A stretch of 64,000 nt of DNA from Pieris napi (lineage: Eukaryota; Arthropoda; Insecta; Lepidoptera; Pieridae), in NCBI RefSeq assembly GCF_905475465.1, contig NC_062257.1:2170001-2234000 (forward strand), given 5' to 3'. Positions 33,896-48,200 of this stretch are shown piece by piece. The position numbers and the translations under genes are program-made. Numbering within the stretch: the first letter of the stretch is position 1; each line of letters opens with the position of its first letter. The notes below the pieces were generated by a model, which saw only the letters and a program-made list of their open reading frames with translations, ran no database searches and was not told the DNA's origin.

Positions 33896-35425
33896 CTAAT
33901 TATTATTCTTCATAGCTTGAATAAACGATCGTTGAAACATGTCTAAATAAGTCTTCTTAGTTTCAGATGCCAATTTTTCTTTTACTTTCTCCACCTCTCT
34001 ATTTAAATCTTCCTCTAATTGGTTTATTTCTAATTGGTGTCTTTCCTCCGTAGCTTTACATCTACAAAAATAATTGTCCAGTATTAACCCCTTGTGAATT
34101 CAGAACCGATTTCTCAATAATTAGCTAACTATAGCTTATATAATAAATAATATTAATGACGTCATCGGATAACGAAACCCAATTTCGCTTAATCGAACTA
34201 TAAAAAGGTTTTCAAAAGATATTAAGCAGTTTTCTTACTGTTTTTTATAAGTCTGCTCCATTTCCTTTAAAATATCAATTTTTTGCTTAATCGCAGTTGT
34301 AGTTTGATGCAGGCAATTCATAGTGGCAGTAGTGAATTCTTCCAACTCTTTCACATTGTTTTTTAAGACAGAGTAATCTCTCTCCAAATCTGTTATGAAT
34401 TCAGAAACTTTCTTTTGCATAGTCTCGTTCATTTGATTTCTGAAAGTTATTAAAATAAAAACCGATAGAAGAGGATGACAACTCGATACGTCATAGGACC
34501 ATATAATTGATACCATGATGTATTTTTTTAAAGACGACTACGAGCTGTTATTACAAAAGCTGCCATAACAATAGCAACACTTAATGGTATGTTGCGAATG
34601 ATGCCTTCTACATATATATTATACCCTTGCTGTTACTCCTATATGTAGACGATCACGACAAACAAAATATTTCTACTTTATCCATCCTGTATGGAACTAA
34701 GAAGATCATCGAAGAAGGTCGTCTGTAGATTTATCTGACAAAAGCATGAAATCACCATATTCGGTTCAGGCAGAAGATAAATATACATTATACAAGCAGT
34801 TTAGACACCTTTAGAATATGTATGCAGCAAAATAACACTTATATAGGTCCTATACATGCTGATGTTTTTTACAGCAGAAGACACAACGAAATTATCACAT
34901 AATGTTAATAACCTTCACAAACCGTACACATAACAGACCTTTACATCATAATGTACTAATTTATTTAATATATAGGGATTATCAAGATAATGTTAACGCG
35001 CCAAAAAGTACAAGATAGATGAAACTTGCATAATATGGTAATACACAAATTTTTATGGAATATATTTCCACGCATTATAAAAAATTCATAGTGTATCTGA
35101 TAAACAACTTATACTGAGATTAAGTTAAAATAACAATTAGTAAGTAAGCTAGGGATTACCCGGAGTTTAACTGCTCGTTCATATTATTCAATATCTTCTG
35201 TTTATATTCGCTACATATTTGGGAGTCATTAGTAATTCTATTACTTTTTTTGCCTTTTTTATTGTTAACATCTTTTCCACGAATGTCTTGATCCATTTCA
35301 TCAACTAGTTTACGACGCTTTAGAGTCTTCTTACATTTTGGCGATAGTTTTGGCTCAAACGTTATGAAATCTTCAATATCGTCTGGTATGAACTTATTTT
35401 TACATTCCTTTGTTACGGAACTCAT
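33896..35425 (-). CDS. Basic coiled-coil protein, possibly SYCP3-like (Cor1/XLR type)
   Basis: Three exons (35160-35425, 34239-34439, 33896-34061) splice in phase with GT-AG junctions into a 210-residue protein. Residues 1-89 are polar: acidic DDIEDFITFEP, then basic KCKKTLKRRKLVDEMDQDIR and KKGKKSNR. Residues ~90-205 form an almost continuous coiled coil: NETMQKKVSEFITDLERDYS, AIKQKIDILKEMEQTYKK, HQLEINQLEEDLNREVEKVK and a C-terminal TYLDMFQRSFIQAMKNNN. The layout (short basic N-terminus, central helix, end near FxxSxxxM) and length resemble SYCP3, the axial-element protein of meiotic chromosomes (~236 residues), but similarity is weak and other small coiled-coil proteins could fit. It starts 822 bp from AP-3 delta, head to head. 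That the gene is real is well supported; its identity is not. Confidence 0.65.
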
Positions 35426-36247
35426 AATTAAGCTAGTAATAGTTTTTTAACTGAGAGCGATACTTTTAACTTAACAAGTCCAACAATTAGCAAGACGTAA
35501 AAATATTAAGCTAATTCCCGTTTCCCGCCTTTCTTTTTATTATTGGCTTAACAAATTGTGTTACTAGGACTAAAATTTTACAATTATATTTTATGGTTTC
35601 CACTTGCCATAAAAAAAAACTACAACTTCTTCCTGCGCGAGTGTAAAAGGCTAAAAATTTACCACGGTTTCTTTTTTATGAAATAACTAGCAAACTCGGT
35701 GAACTCCGTTTCGCCACCAGATGGCTTCGTTTTATGTAACATTTCGTTTGGTGATCCCGCTTTTCTGTTGAAATTTTTCCTGAATTTTCTTTGCTATAAA
35801 CCTCACAGAGCCCGAGACCTTTCCAACGAATGCAAAACCGTCGAAATCGGTTCGTGCGTTCTGGAGTTATAGCGTCAGGAAGGAAAACCCGACTTATTTT
35901 TATATTAATAATAAATCACAACTATAAAGGAAGAGGAAACTATATTTATGTATAAGAATTATGATAAAGGCAGGTCTGCAAAATTTCGCAATTTGCAAAT
36001 AACCATGAGCCATTAATTGATTTTGAAAATATACAGACTACGGTTGGCACCACTAATTTGAAAAATAGCAATACTAAACGCCAACATTGCATGTCAACTA
36101 AATTGTCAATTTTATTCTTTTTTGACACATTTTACAATAGAAATTCATGATAGCGGATTTATTCGTTTTCTCAATTCGGTATCGTTTTTATTAAATTTCT
36201 TAAATTATTAATATAAAAGTGATGAATATTTTAGAAAAACAAACAAT
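35426..36247. promoter_or_regulatory. Divergent intergenic region with a Helitron-like piece
   Basis: This 822-bp region separates the start codons of the SYCP3-like gene (minus) and AP-3 delta (plus) and must hold both promoters. Bases 35690-35912 are repeat-like (ACTAGCAAACTCGGTGAACT, AAAACCGTCGAAATCGGTTC), a Helitron-type fragment. No core promoter motif is clear enough to place. Confidence 0.4.
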
Positions 36248-39200
36248 ATGGCTTTAAAAAAGGTTAAAGGTAACTTTGAGAGGATGTTTGATAAAAATCT
36301 CACGGATTTAGTGCGTGGGATCCGAAATAACAAAGATAATGAGGTAAATGACTTGTTTCTCAATATAAAATGTATATCTTTATAGTTGTTATTTATTTGG
36401 CCATATACCATACATAACATAAAATGCTTTCAGGCAAAATATATAGCACAATGTATGGAAGAAATCAAGGTGGAATTACGACAAGATAATATAGGAGTGA
36501 AAGCGAATGCCGTCGCGAAACTAACATATGTAAGTATAATGTAAATATTTTGTTTTAAACAAATTGCGCACGTACCTATATATATTGTATAAACGTTTTA
36601 CAATAAATTTGAAGACTTTTCTGCTCTTCTCTGAAAATAATTGTCTGTATTATAAGTGTTTATTAGTAAATAAAAACTTAATTAGAAATATTTATTTAAT
36701 TATGACTGAACATAATCAAAAACAGTTACAGATGAAAATTATTCTAAATTTATCTCACTGTATAAATTTGTTTTCTTTCAGCTCCAAATGCTTGGATATG
36801 ATATATCTTGGGCAATTTTTAATATTATAGAAGTTATGAGTTCGAATAAGTTTACATTCAAAAGGATTGGGTATTTAGCTGCTAGTCAATCATTCCATGC
36901 AGATTCCGAGTTACTTATGTTAACTACTAATATGATAAGAAAAGATCTGAATGCTCAAAATCAATATGAAGCTGGACTTGCTTTAAGTGGGCTAAGTTGT
37001 TTTATTTCACATGACTTGGCCAGAGATTTAGCTAATGACATCATGACACTGGTAAGCTCTCATACAATTCTCGACAATAATAACATATTGCATTAGATAA
37101 CAAAACATGATTAAACATAAAATATATCTCTATATGAAATATAGTGTGCATAAGTGCCCTATATGTGATAATTTTGTTTAAAAATATAATTTATATACAG
37201 TCGACTCTCGATAATTTGACACTCGTTAATTTGAATCTCTCGATAATTTGAATATTTTTTCCGGTCCCTTGAAAAATACTCGATAAATTGAATAAAATCA
37301 ATGATAATTGGTCCCTTCGGTAATTTGAAGTTGAAAAAGTATTATCTTGCTCGCCAACATGCGATAATTTGAAATCCGGTCTTCCCTACTCTCTATAATT
37401 TGAAGCGTTTATCATGCACATACCTGTCGTTTATTTACATACATGCACAGACTTGTCAATTGTTTACATAAATGAGTCACTCACTCAAAAAAACATACAG
37501 ACTTCTTTTCAAAATAAAAATTTGTGAATAATTGTTAATACATAATAAGAATATAGAAATAATAAGTAACAAATTTTGATCTTATTCTTATTTCCTTCCC
37601 CCTCGTGGTTATTCAAACACTTGTTATTTTGAACTCTTGATAATTTGAAATTTATCTCTGGTCCCTTGAGTTTCAAATTATCGAGAGTCGACTGTAATTA
37701 TATTTATTTGAAGAATCAAGTTCTTTCGACAGTTTAGATAATATTTTAATACACTCAACACTATTGGAGTAATCATCTTTATTATAATTAATTTTTATAG
37801 TTTTTTGTGGTTTTAATATCAACCACTTAGTTTAAAAGCTTTTATTTTGTTGTTAAATGTGATATAATTATGTAAATCAGGTCACAAAAATAGTTCTCAT
37901 CACTATTTTAATATCGTTAATTTTATTACCATGTTACTAACCTTTGATTGGTTGTGTATGATAATTTTTTCAATGAGATAGTCAAATTATATATTCATAT
38001 AAAATTTGTTTACAGATGAGTTCAACTAAGCCTTACCTAAGAATGAAAGCAGTGTTGATGATGTATAAGGTATTTTTAAGGTATCCAGAAGCACTTAGGC
38101 CAGCATTCCCTAAACTTAAGGAGAAATTAGAAGATCCCGATCCTGGTAATACTTTATTAAATATTAATAGGTTGTTCGATAGGAAAGAGTAATTATTTTA
38201 TTATTATTTAATGTCAAATTATAATGATGTGGAAATAAATCTCCTATAGTCCTTGGGACTTAATAAAGTAGCTGTATAGGTCGGTTATCGAAAGCTGGCA
38301 CGTTCACAGTACTCACACTAATGCAATTTCACTATACAGTATGTTTAAAAATATGACTTTTTTGCCAAGCTATATATTTTAGTCTACTCTGGTTTTAGTA
38401 AGGTTGGGTGGGTTGTAAATAAATAAAAATGTGTCAAATACATATAAATATCATGTGCATACGTGATACGATGGTGGAACCCAAAGTTGTAAGCCCGACC
38501 AAGAACGTAAAAGAGTAGTTTGTGTAAATAATTTTTCATTTTTCGACATAAGCTCCATCTAGCTCAACACACTTCACTTTGACTGCACTAACTATTCTTT
38601 CAATACTCCTCTTAGAAACCCCAGTCGCATCTGATGTCAAATTAAATAAAACATTTTTTCATTAAACTGTTTTTATTAAGATGCTTAAAATAATTAAAAA
38701 CATTGTGCACCATTTTACGAGATTGCCCTGGTAATGTTTAAAAAAAAGATCAACATGTACAGTAAAGATCAACATTTTAGTTTGACATCACGTCTCGCGC
38801 TTATTCACAGACACTACACAAGCACAAAGTGTAAATGTGTTGAAGCCGCCAGCTTTAGATAACATACCTATATCAATGATTGATCTAATAATATTGGTTA
38901 TTCGCAAAATTAATGGTGCTAAATATTTGTCTGCAAACAGGACATACAAGAGATAGAACATAACCAACTGATTTTAATGAAGTTTTTGTGTTTTGTTACA
39001 CGTTGCCCTTTAGTTTGTTTATGATTTATATGGTATGGCATTAGGCTGTGTAGAAGTTATCTGTTTTTTTAATGGTGAAGAATGGGTGACCAGCTTTAGT
39101 AGTCCCAAAGCAAATATAGTTTTAGTATAAAATGCGAGCTTAGATGAACAGAGGCTATGTATTATTCGTAATTTTTATCTACATACATTATAATGGAGAC

Positions 39201-42200
39201 CTATTCAGTTATTTCGGCTTATCTCTATTGATATTGGCCGTTGGCATGTGATATATGTACACCAGTGTGTACAACAATCTTATTTCATAACTGTCCAAAT
39301 ATAAGAAAGGTTGTGTGTTCTCTTAGAAATGCAATGGCATTTTTATATTTGCTTCTCCAACCGTTAAACCTAAGTCAAGACCAATGAGGCAATAGTACAG
39401 TAAAGAATGCATTGTTTTCACTTACAGTCGGTATATATAAATAATATTTAATTACAGGTGTACAATCGGCAGCTGTGAATGTAGTGTGTGAATTAGCAAG
39501 AAAGAATCCTAAAAATTATTTATCTTTAGCTCCGGTGTTCTTCAAACTGATGACAACGTCTACTAATAATTGGATGTTGATAAAGATTATCAAATTGGTA
39601 TGTTTATTGTAGCAACAGTACTAATAATATTTACATATGATGTAAAAGATTATTGTGATATTGATAATGGCAACACAACATTGATATATAAAAAACCCAA
39701 GATGCACAGTCTCGAATAAAAGTAACGCTCGAAAGTGTCCCGAAACACTATTTCTGTCATTTTCTATAACAGTATGTCTATAACAGTATATGTTACAAGC
39801 ATATATTATTGCAAAATCAACCTTACGCGAATTGCTTAAAGTTGTTATTACAACGCAGTGTATACGTACTTAAAGCAATAAAATTTTACGACCGACCGTG
39901 GTCGGTAGGACAAGGTATTGAGTGGAGTCGAACATTACTTTTTTATTTACAACTATTTAACATAATTTCAAATTTATCCGACTTTTCGGGTGCTTTACAG
40001 CGTGCGTGGTCACGGTGACTAAAGACAAAAGGTGTTGGATGTTAAATAGTTGGAAATTTATAATAATACATAACTTTAATCCGGTTAAAAAGATTTTCTT
40101 TAAATTAAAAAAAAAATGTTAAATTGGCTACCTCCTGACCTACACTTTATATAGCGTAAATATATTTGTCAAAAACTACACACAAAAAAGTTCAAAAGTA
40201 CATAAATTTATTTATAAAAAAAAACACAAATAAATAACATCGACTCCACGTATAAGACGCGAGACTATTTGAAATGAGTGCACAATTTAGAATGTTGCGC
40301 TCATTTTTTGAGGACGTTTTTTAGACGTTGATTGTGCATCTTGGGTTTTTTATATATCAATGCAACACAAGTAATTTTTATTTTTTAGTTTCAGTCATGT
40401 TTATTATAGCAACACAGAACTGTCACTTGTAAAGATTAATTAATATTTCAATTAAAATTAAATTAACTTATAGACACTATATTATTGATAAAATAATCAC
40501 ATATGTTCTCATATAGTATATTTTAGAGAAGAAACATGTTAAACATAACTAATATTGTAAGTATTAACTTGCGAATTTTTCAGTTTGGTTTAATGACACA
40601 TTATGAGCCTGATATCGGGAGAAAAATAACACAAAGCCTCATTGATCTTATTTGCAGGTACAAATTAACGCTAGCATTCACACAGAGCAGCTTATTTTCA
40701 GCTCATTTTCATTACACAACAGTTGTACAAGGATCTTTTGGCAGAGACAAAATAACCTTAGCCCAAAATGTTTTCTTAATCTGTGCCAAAACAAACTTGT
40801 AGCACTGTCAACCGGAAGGAACACAATTGGCATGTGATTTTTTTTGCTGGCAACACCGAAACCAAAGAGGATAGAGGACTACAAACTCATAGAGCTCTCT
40901 CATAAGCTAGTCTTAGTGACATTGTATTTGTTACAGTTTGGTGCCTTGACCCCATTAGAGCCTCGACTTGGCAAGAAACTGATTGAACCATTAACTAATT
41001 TAATTCATAGGTGAGTCGATAACGATGATCCTTGATACTTTGGTCTCTATGGGGTGAAGGGAGTTTAGAGGTGGCTTTTCTATTAGCTTCTATCGCTTTT
41101 CTCTCTTACTTATAAAAAAATATTTTATAATATATATTTCAATAGTGGTAATACAAAAAACTTTAGAGGTGTCAAGGGACACCCGAATGGAACGAAATTC
41201 CTTTCCATTTTTATGTTAATTGGTATCATAACAGTATGATAGATTTTCTCGACACCAATCTTACGACGAAAAAAAAAAAACAGGAGGAGGTGTTCTCAGG
41301 CGGTCACCCATCCAAGTACTGACCTCGCCAGACGTTGCTTAACTTCGGTGATCGGACGAGAACCGGTGTATTACAATAGCAAATAGCAAAAAAGTGTCGT
41401 GACAACTTTTCGTAAGAATTTATTCCGTCTAGCCCCCTTTCACAACGCGCGATAAGGAACTTCGTTCCAAAATGCAAGCTTACTTCAATAGCTCCTCAGT
41501 AATAAGGCTTTAGTACTCGTGGGGTATACCTCTGACCTCTTAGCTTTTAGTATAGTGTTTAGGTTAGTTGTAGTTTAAAGTTAAGCGATTATAAGTAAGG
41601 GAGTTTAAGTTATGCTTATTAATCGATTTTTCAGTGGATATTTGTTGAAGGTATTTCACTTGCAAAATTGCACTTATCACGAAACATCACTCAAATGTTT
41701 GAGGCAAGCTAGATTATTGCAATACATGTCACTCACAATAGATATCACTGTTATATGCTAATATATATAATATATATATTATATATAGCTATTTTTATAC
41801 GGCTTTAGCGTCTCATATCCTAAGTCGGTTTGGACTCTGCACCAATGTGCACAAATTACTATCTGCGCATTTATCACTATAGTCGTATTTTTAATTAGAC
41901 GAAGCCAACTGACAGTAGCTAATGTCACTTTGTAAAATAATGTTGCTATATTTAAAGTAATAGTGATGCGTTCAGTTCTTGTTCAATCAGATGAATGAAC
42001 AATGAGTGTGAATAGTTAATCATTTCAATCAATAAAATAATATTATTTCTATTTCAAAATTGTATAAAAGTGCTCTGATATAAGTAAGGTACTAGTACTA
42101 TGTAACTACAATCAGTATTTGACGTCTTATTACAAAGCGCGGCGCGTCGACTAGTGCCATCACCGATCATTAATTCAGGGGTTTTTACTTTGTCACAACA

Positions 42201-45200
42201 CTATTTTTATTTCATTAAAAACTGACAACACCGTAAACGTCAGTTGACTTCGTCTAATTAAAAATACGACTATAGTACGGTGAAGGAAAACATCGTGAGG
42301 AAACTCATATTTTTGACCCAAACACGGCGTCTGCACAGAAGGCTGCTGCTGATGTATTTGTAGCCCGGTTTCTATATTCAAATACGACCCGTAGAAATTA
42401 AGACTGGAACGTATAACCGGGTGTTAAAGTTATTTATAAAAACCGTGATATGCTAGGACATCGGATTTATTTCGCTTTATTGAATTATGACAGATGACAT
42501 TTGACACTAGATTTGTTTTTATCTGTAAAATGTATAGTAGAGTCTGCGTGGAAAGAGTTGACATGGCAGTTATGCAAATATATTTCTTGTCGTAATTTCA
42601 TTAATGCACAAAAACTTTTTATATTATGTATGTCGTACTAGAATGTGTTAACACGAAGAGGTAATATATCACTGCAGCCTACTCAAATACCACGACTATT
42701 ATTTCTGTATAGGCTCTATTAATGTATTAATTTTAAAATATTCAGAATTTAATGTGTGGGGCCTGAGACAAAATCTCTTTTCGCCAGGCGTAACACACTA
42801 ACACTAAAGGAATTTGTATGGGACAGACATTAGCTTATCTTTAGTCACGTGACCATTTTCATACTAGTTCGCTTGGACCAACTATACCAGATGTAGTGGG
42901 TGCCGCCTGTCTCTAGCCCCCGTTTACTGTTTTGACAGGTAGTAGACTCTTTAAATTAAGAGGATTACCAATTTTATTCACAATTTTACACAGATTACTA
43001 TGAAGCTAAATCTGACACCTGTCAAATGTCATCAATTAAATTTGCTTTTGTGCTGGGCATATTAGTCCTAATTTCGTAAATAAATTGTTTGCCAGTAAAG
43101 TGGTACATTTAGATTGATTAATTATAAAAAAACCGCACAATCAGCCATACAAAAGGGCATGTAAATAGGTTTTCCAATTATCAAACTATTCGTTGGGTAA
43201 TATTGGAAACTGGACGATGTCAAGTTAATGCTAAGCATAGAAGAAATTAATAATTTTATTTAGAAAAACATTACAGCTTGCTACTACTAACTATTATAGA
43301 AAATAATGTTTAAGAGCTAGCAACATTCTTGATTTTACCCGCGCGTCTCTCTCCGCCCGCTCTAGTGACTAGGGAAACAATCGGTCTGAAGTTTGCGTGA
43401 GATGAGACGATACGGTGTTTCGCGGAACAAAAATGAAGTAACGCCTCATGTTTTAATTTAAATAACTCGTACAATATATCATATAATCGCTATTATTATT
43501 ATATATAACTAGCTGACCGGGCAAACGTCGTTTTGCCATATCATTTATAATAAAAAAATAAGGGTTGATCGTAGAGGGGTGAAAGTTAGGGGTTGTATGT
43601 ATTTTTGTATGTTGTATCATAAAAAAATAGAAATTAAAAATTTTGTCTAAAAAATAAAAAATAAAATTTAGGGGTGGACTACCCCTAACATTGAGGGGGA
43701 TCAAAAATAGATGTTGGCCGATTCTCATAGATACCGGATAAGCACAAAAAATTTCATCAAAATCGGTCAATCCGTTTCGGAGGAGTATGGCAACGAAAAC
43801 TGTGACACGAGAATTTTATATCTATATATATATAAAAGAAAGTCGTGTTTGTTACAACACTTATAACTCGAGAACGGCTGGACCGATTGCCATGGTTTTT
43901 GATTTGTTGGATTTGTTTCCGTCCCGAATAGCAGAATAAGCAATAAAATATCGGATAAGTTATCGAATAACAATAAATAAATAAATTAATTTTACGAATG
44001 CAAAAACCATATGGTGCCATCTGTTGACAAAACTACGCATCATTTTACGTCGAATTCGTGTCAGTTCAAGAAATTCCGATCTTGAGGTGAATGAGGAGAT
44101 GCATAACCATGCTTTGATCCTGATCAAAAGATGTTGGATATCAGAAAGTGCTTAACATGCAGTATCGCCATATTGACGCTAGAGAGAAGATGCCTAATGT
44201 GTAAAACTGCCATTCTTCTTTCGCAATGGCAAGCAATAAAACATTTCTGTATTTGTATTAAAAGTTGTATTAATGTAATACTTAACATTAATGAAATCCT
44301 AAAATAAGTTAAATTAAAGTAACAACGATATTATAAGGTTGTAGGGCGGAACGAAGTTAGCCAGGTCAGCTAGTATATAATAAATTAAATATGTTTTAGT
44401 ACATCGGCAATGTCGTTATTGTACGAATGCATCAACACAGTGATAGCAGTGCTGATAAGCATCAGCAGTGGAATGCCGGGACATACTGCATCAGTTCAAC
44501 TGTGTGTGCAGAAATTAAGAATACTCATTGAAGATAGCGATCAGAATTGTAAGTACAAAAAAAAAATTACTGGAAAAAAAAGTCATAAAAACAATTTTTT
44601 TTTTATTTTGACTGAAAGCAGGAAAAAACTGGCATACAATAGCAAAATAATTTGATATTTTGACTCAGAAAAGAAAGAAAACGGTCATACAAAAACATAT
44701 TTTATTATTTTGACTTTTTTTTTTGACTGGGAATAAAAAAAAACGGTTATAACAAAGCATAATAATTCGTTATTTTTACAGAACGAAAAAGATTTTTTTT
44801 TTTTTAAAGACAATTCACACCAATTGACCTAGTCCCATGCTAAGCTGGTGAAGCTTGTGTTATGGGTACTAGGCAACGGATATACATACATATTATAGAT
44901 AGATATACATATAAATACATATTTAAACACCCAAGACCTAAGAACAACACCAAATGCTCATCACATCGATGTTCGCCTCAGCCGGGGATCGAACCCGGGA
45001 CCCATGGATTCGCAGTCAGGGGTACTAACCACTACACCAATGAGTCGTCATATATTATATATATGAATATTTCTTGATTTTGTTTTGCTTTATAATTTAA
45101 CTAGCTAGTTGGTTAATAAAACATTATTCCTAAAAAACGGTACTACAAATTTCAGACGCCAAGAAAAGTATGTACGTACGTACGTAAGCACTGTAGGTAC

Positions 45201-48200
45201 ATTTAATAATAATAATAAAAGCCTTTATTCAGATAGAAAATTTTACATAATTTTAAACTTAAACTATTATCACTAGTGAGTCGGTGACACCGACAACCCA
45301 TCTGTTTGCCCAAGCTCTGTTCTGAGCTTTCCTTGTCCATATTTCCCCAGTTACGGATTTTATTTCGTCTTCCCACCTTCGAAACTGTCTACCTCGTTTT
45401 CTTTTCTTATTTCTTGGGTACGAAACGATCTTTTTGTTCCACTTTTCTATACCTCTTATGTGACCAGCCCATTTCCATTGCAATCTTCGTATCCTCGTTG
45501 TGACGTCTTCAATCTTCGTGTGGTTTCTTATGATTTTATTATTGATTCTATCGGACTTCCTGATATTTACGTACATCTTCTATCTATATATATAAAAGAA
45601 AGTAGTGTTTGTTACAACACTTATAACTCGAGAACGGCTGGACAGATGTTAGTTATCTCTTTTTTGATGGATTCTTCTCCGCTCCGAATAGCAGAATAAG
45701 TACTAATATATCGGATAAGTTATCGAATAACATAATAAGTAAATTAATTTTACGAATGCGAACAGCATGTGGTGCCATCAGTTGACAAAACTGCGCATCA
45801 TTTTACGTCGAATTCGTGTCAGTTCAAGAAATACCGATCTTGAGGTAAATGAGGAGATGCATAACCAGGCTTAGACCTCATCAAAAAATGTTTATCAGAA
45901 AGTGCATTAAAATGCAGTATCGCAGTATTGGCTCAAGAGAGAAGAGGCCTTATGTGTAAAACTACCATTTTTCTTTCGCAATGGCAAGCAATAAAACATT
46001 TCTGTATCTGCAAAAATGTTGTATTAATGTAATAACAGTTTAAACATATTATTAGTCAGCTAGTGTAGTATAATGCAAACAACTCTAATTAATAAATTAT
46101 ATTTTCAGTGAAATATTTGGGTCTGTTGGCTATGTCGCGAATATTGAAATCTCATCCGAAGTCGGTGCACGCTCACAAGGATCTAGTATTGGCCTGTCTT
46201 GATGATAAGGACGAATCTATAAGACTCAGGGCTTTGGGACTTTTATACGGAATGGTAAGAATTCATTTCATGATCACTTGTTTTATAATAAAATAAAATA
46301 AAAGAGTGTACTAATGTACACGCGTTAGAAGTTATACTTCTTTGGCGAATGGAAAAAAATAACTAAATAGTATTAGATCCCGCTATACAACGACCTTCAC
46401 CGAGATGCTTATTTAATGAAACGTATTTTATATTTAATTTAATATGTCAATAAATATAATCCATATGGGTTGTCTAGCAAATTTCAGTCCAGAGTATGTT
46501 TAATTAATAATTTAAAAAAAATATTTTTTTAAACATTTCACCGGCATGATTATTAGATAAATTCTGTACCAATCGAAAGTATGAAGCCCATAGAATATGC
46601 AAACTTTATGCTGCCCATTCTTTTCCGGTCACAACTATCGGGTTGCCAGGTATAAACAGGTAAATCTGTACTAGCATTTTGCATTGTTCATTTAAATTTC
46701 ATTCAATGTTTATTGAATGAAATTTAAATGAAATTAAAGATTATTTTATTCTGAACACGGTGGTATAGGGTTGGCTGCGAAAAATCAGTCCAGAATTGCG
46801 GTTGTCGAATTTTCAAAAGTAAAATATTGCTCCGAGTGAATGTGTGCGACTGAGAGGTCCCAACCGACCATCCCATGCGATAGAAGAGGACACAGCATAG
46901 CAGCTGTTTAAAGTCCGCCCACTTAAAGAAAGAGAGTGCGCATGCTACTTGGGCTTGGAAAAGAAAAGGATAGCGATAGACTCGTATATACTATGCATCA
47001 TTTTGGAGTAGAGTGTCGCTATAAATACAATTGAAAAAACGTGCTACTATTTATTGTTGGGAAAAATGGCAAAAAAGTGTTTTTTGTGTGGATCGGATGA
47101 TGAAATAATTGATTTTAATGATGAAACTTTTAAAAACTGTGTATTAAAGTTATCTTTTCGTAAAAAAAATACTTTAAATACAATTTTGTTGAGCTACCCA
47201 GTGCGTCTCTTCAATTTGTAGGTTATCATACCACGTGCTACAAAAAGTGACCGTTTTGAATAAAAAATTTAACGAAGAATTTCTTAATTTTAGTGCTGAA
47301 TATACAGTAAATGTAAATGAGACACGTTTTAACACTGTGCACAGATTAGCGTTTTGCACAGATCATCATTCCAAGCTTAAATACAGATAAAAAATCACAA
47401 GTGTACGTTTTACGAATATTTAAAACCAGTAGGATTCATTGGGGATCATACACCTTTAAAGATAGATGACATTGTCGAAAAAAGTGAAACAGAGAGTGAT
47501 GACGAAGAAGATTCAGACGTTGAAGATCGTAGTTTTATGTCCGATGACTCGGATTCTGAATAATAAAAAAAAAATGTATTTTTTTTTACAATTAATAGAA
47601 GTAATTCTTTAATTGTTGTTTTTTTATATGGTCTTATAATAAAAATAAAATTTGCAAGATTACCCTGATTAAAAAAAATTCACTTTTATGGGTTTTGAAT
47701 TTTTTCCAATAGTTTCAATTGATTTCAATATCTCTGTTTACATTTATAGATTTATACTTTGCATGTAGTAAATTTTTTTATTTTTTTCAATCACTATTTT
47801 TAATCAGGGTAGTATTATATATGAATCACTATAACCTTCTTTTTGACTAAAGATGTATATATTTATATTTAGTGTTACATAAAAAATATACACATAAATA
47901 ATTAATTGATTAAAAAAAAATTAAATAACTATTTCTCTATTTAAATAATAAACTACTCCAAAATGATGCATAGTATATACGAGTCCATCGCTATCCTTTT
48001 CTTTTCCAAGGCCAAATAGCATGCGCACGCTCTTTATTTAAGTGGGCGGACTTTAAACAGCTGCTATGCTGTGTCCTCTTCTATCGCATGGGATGGTCGG
48101 TTGGGACCTCTCAGTCGCACACATTCACTCGGAGCAATATTTTACTTTTGAAAATTCGACAACCGCAATTCTGGACTGATTTTTCGCAGCCAACCCTATA

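Noticed and set aside
45306..45699. Plus-strand open frames here
   Set aside because: They are antisense shadows of the minus-strand RTE-like LINE fragment and run into the Helitron.
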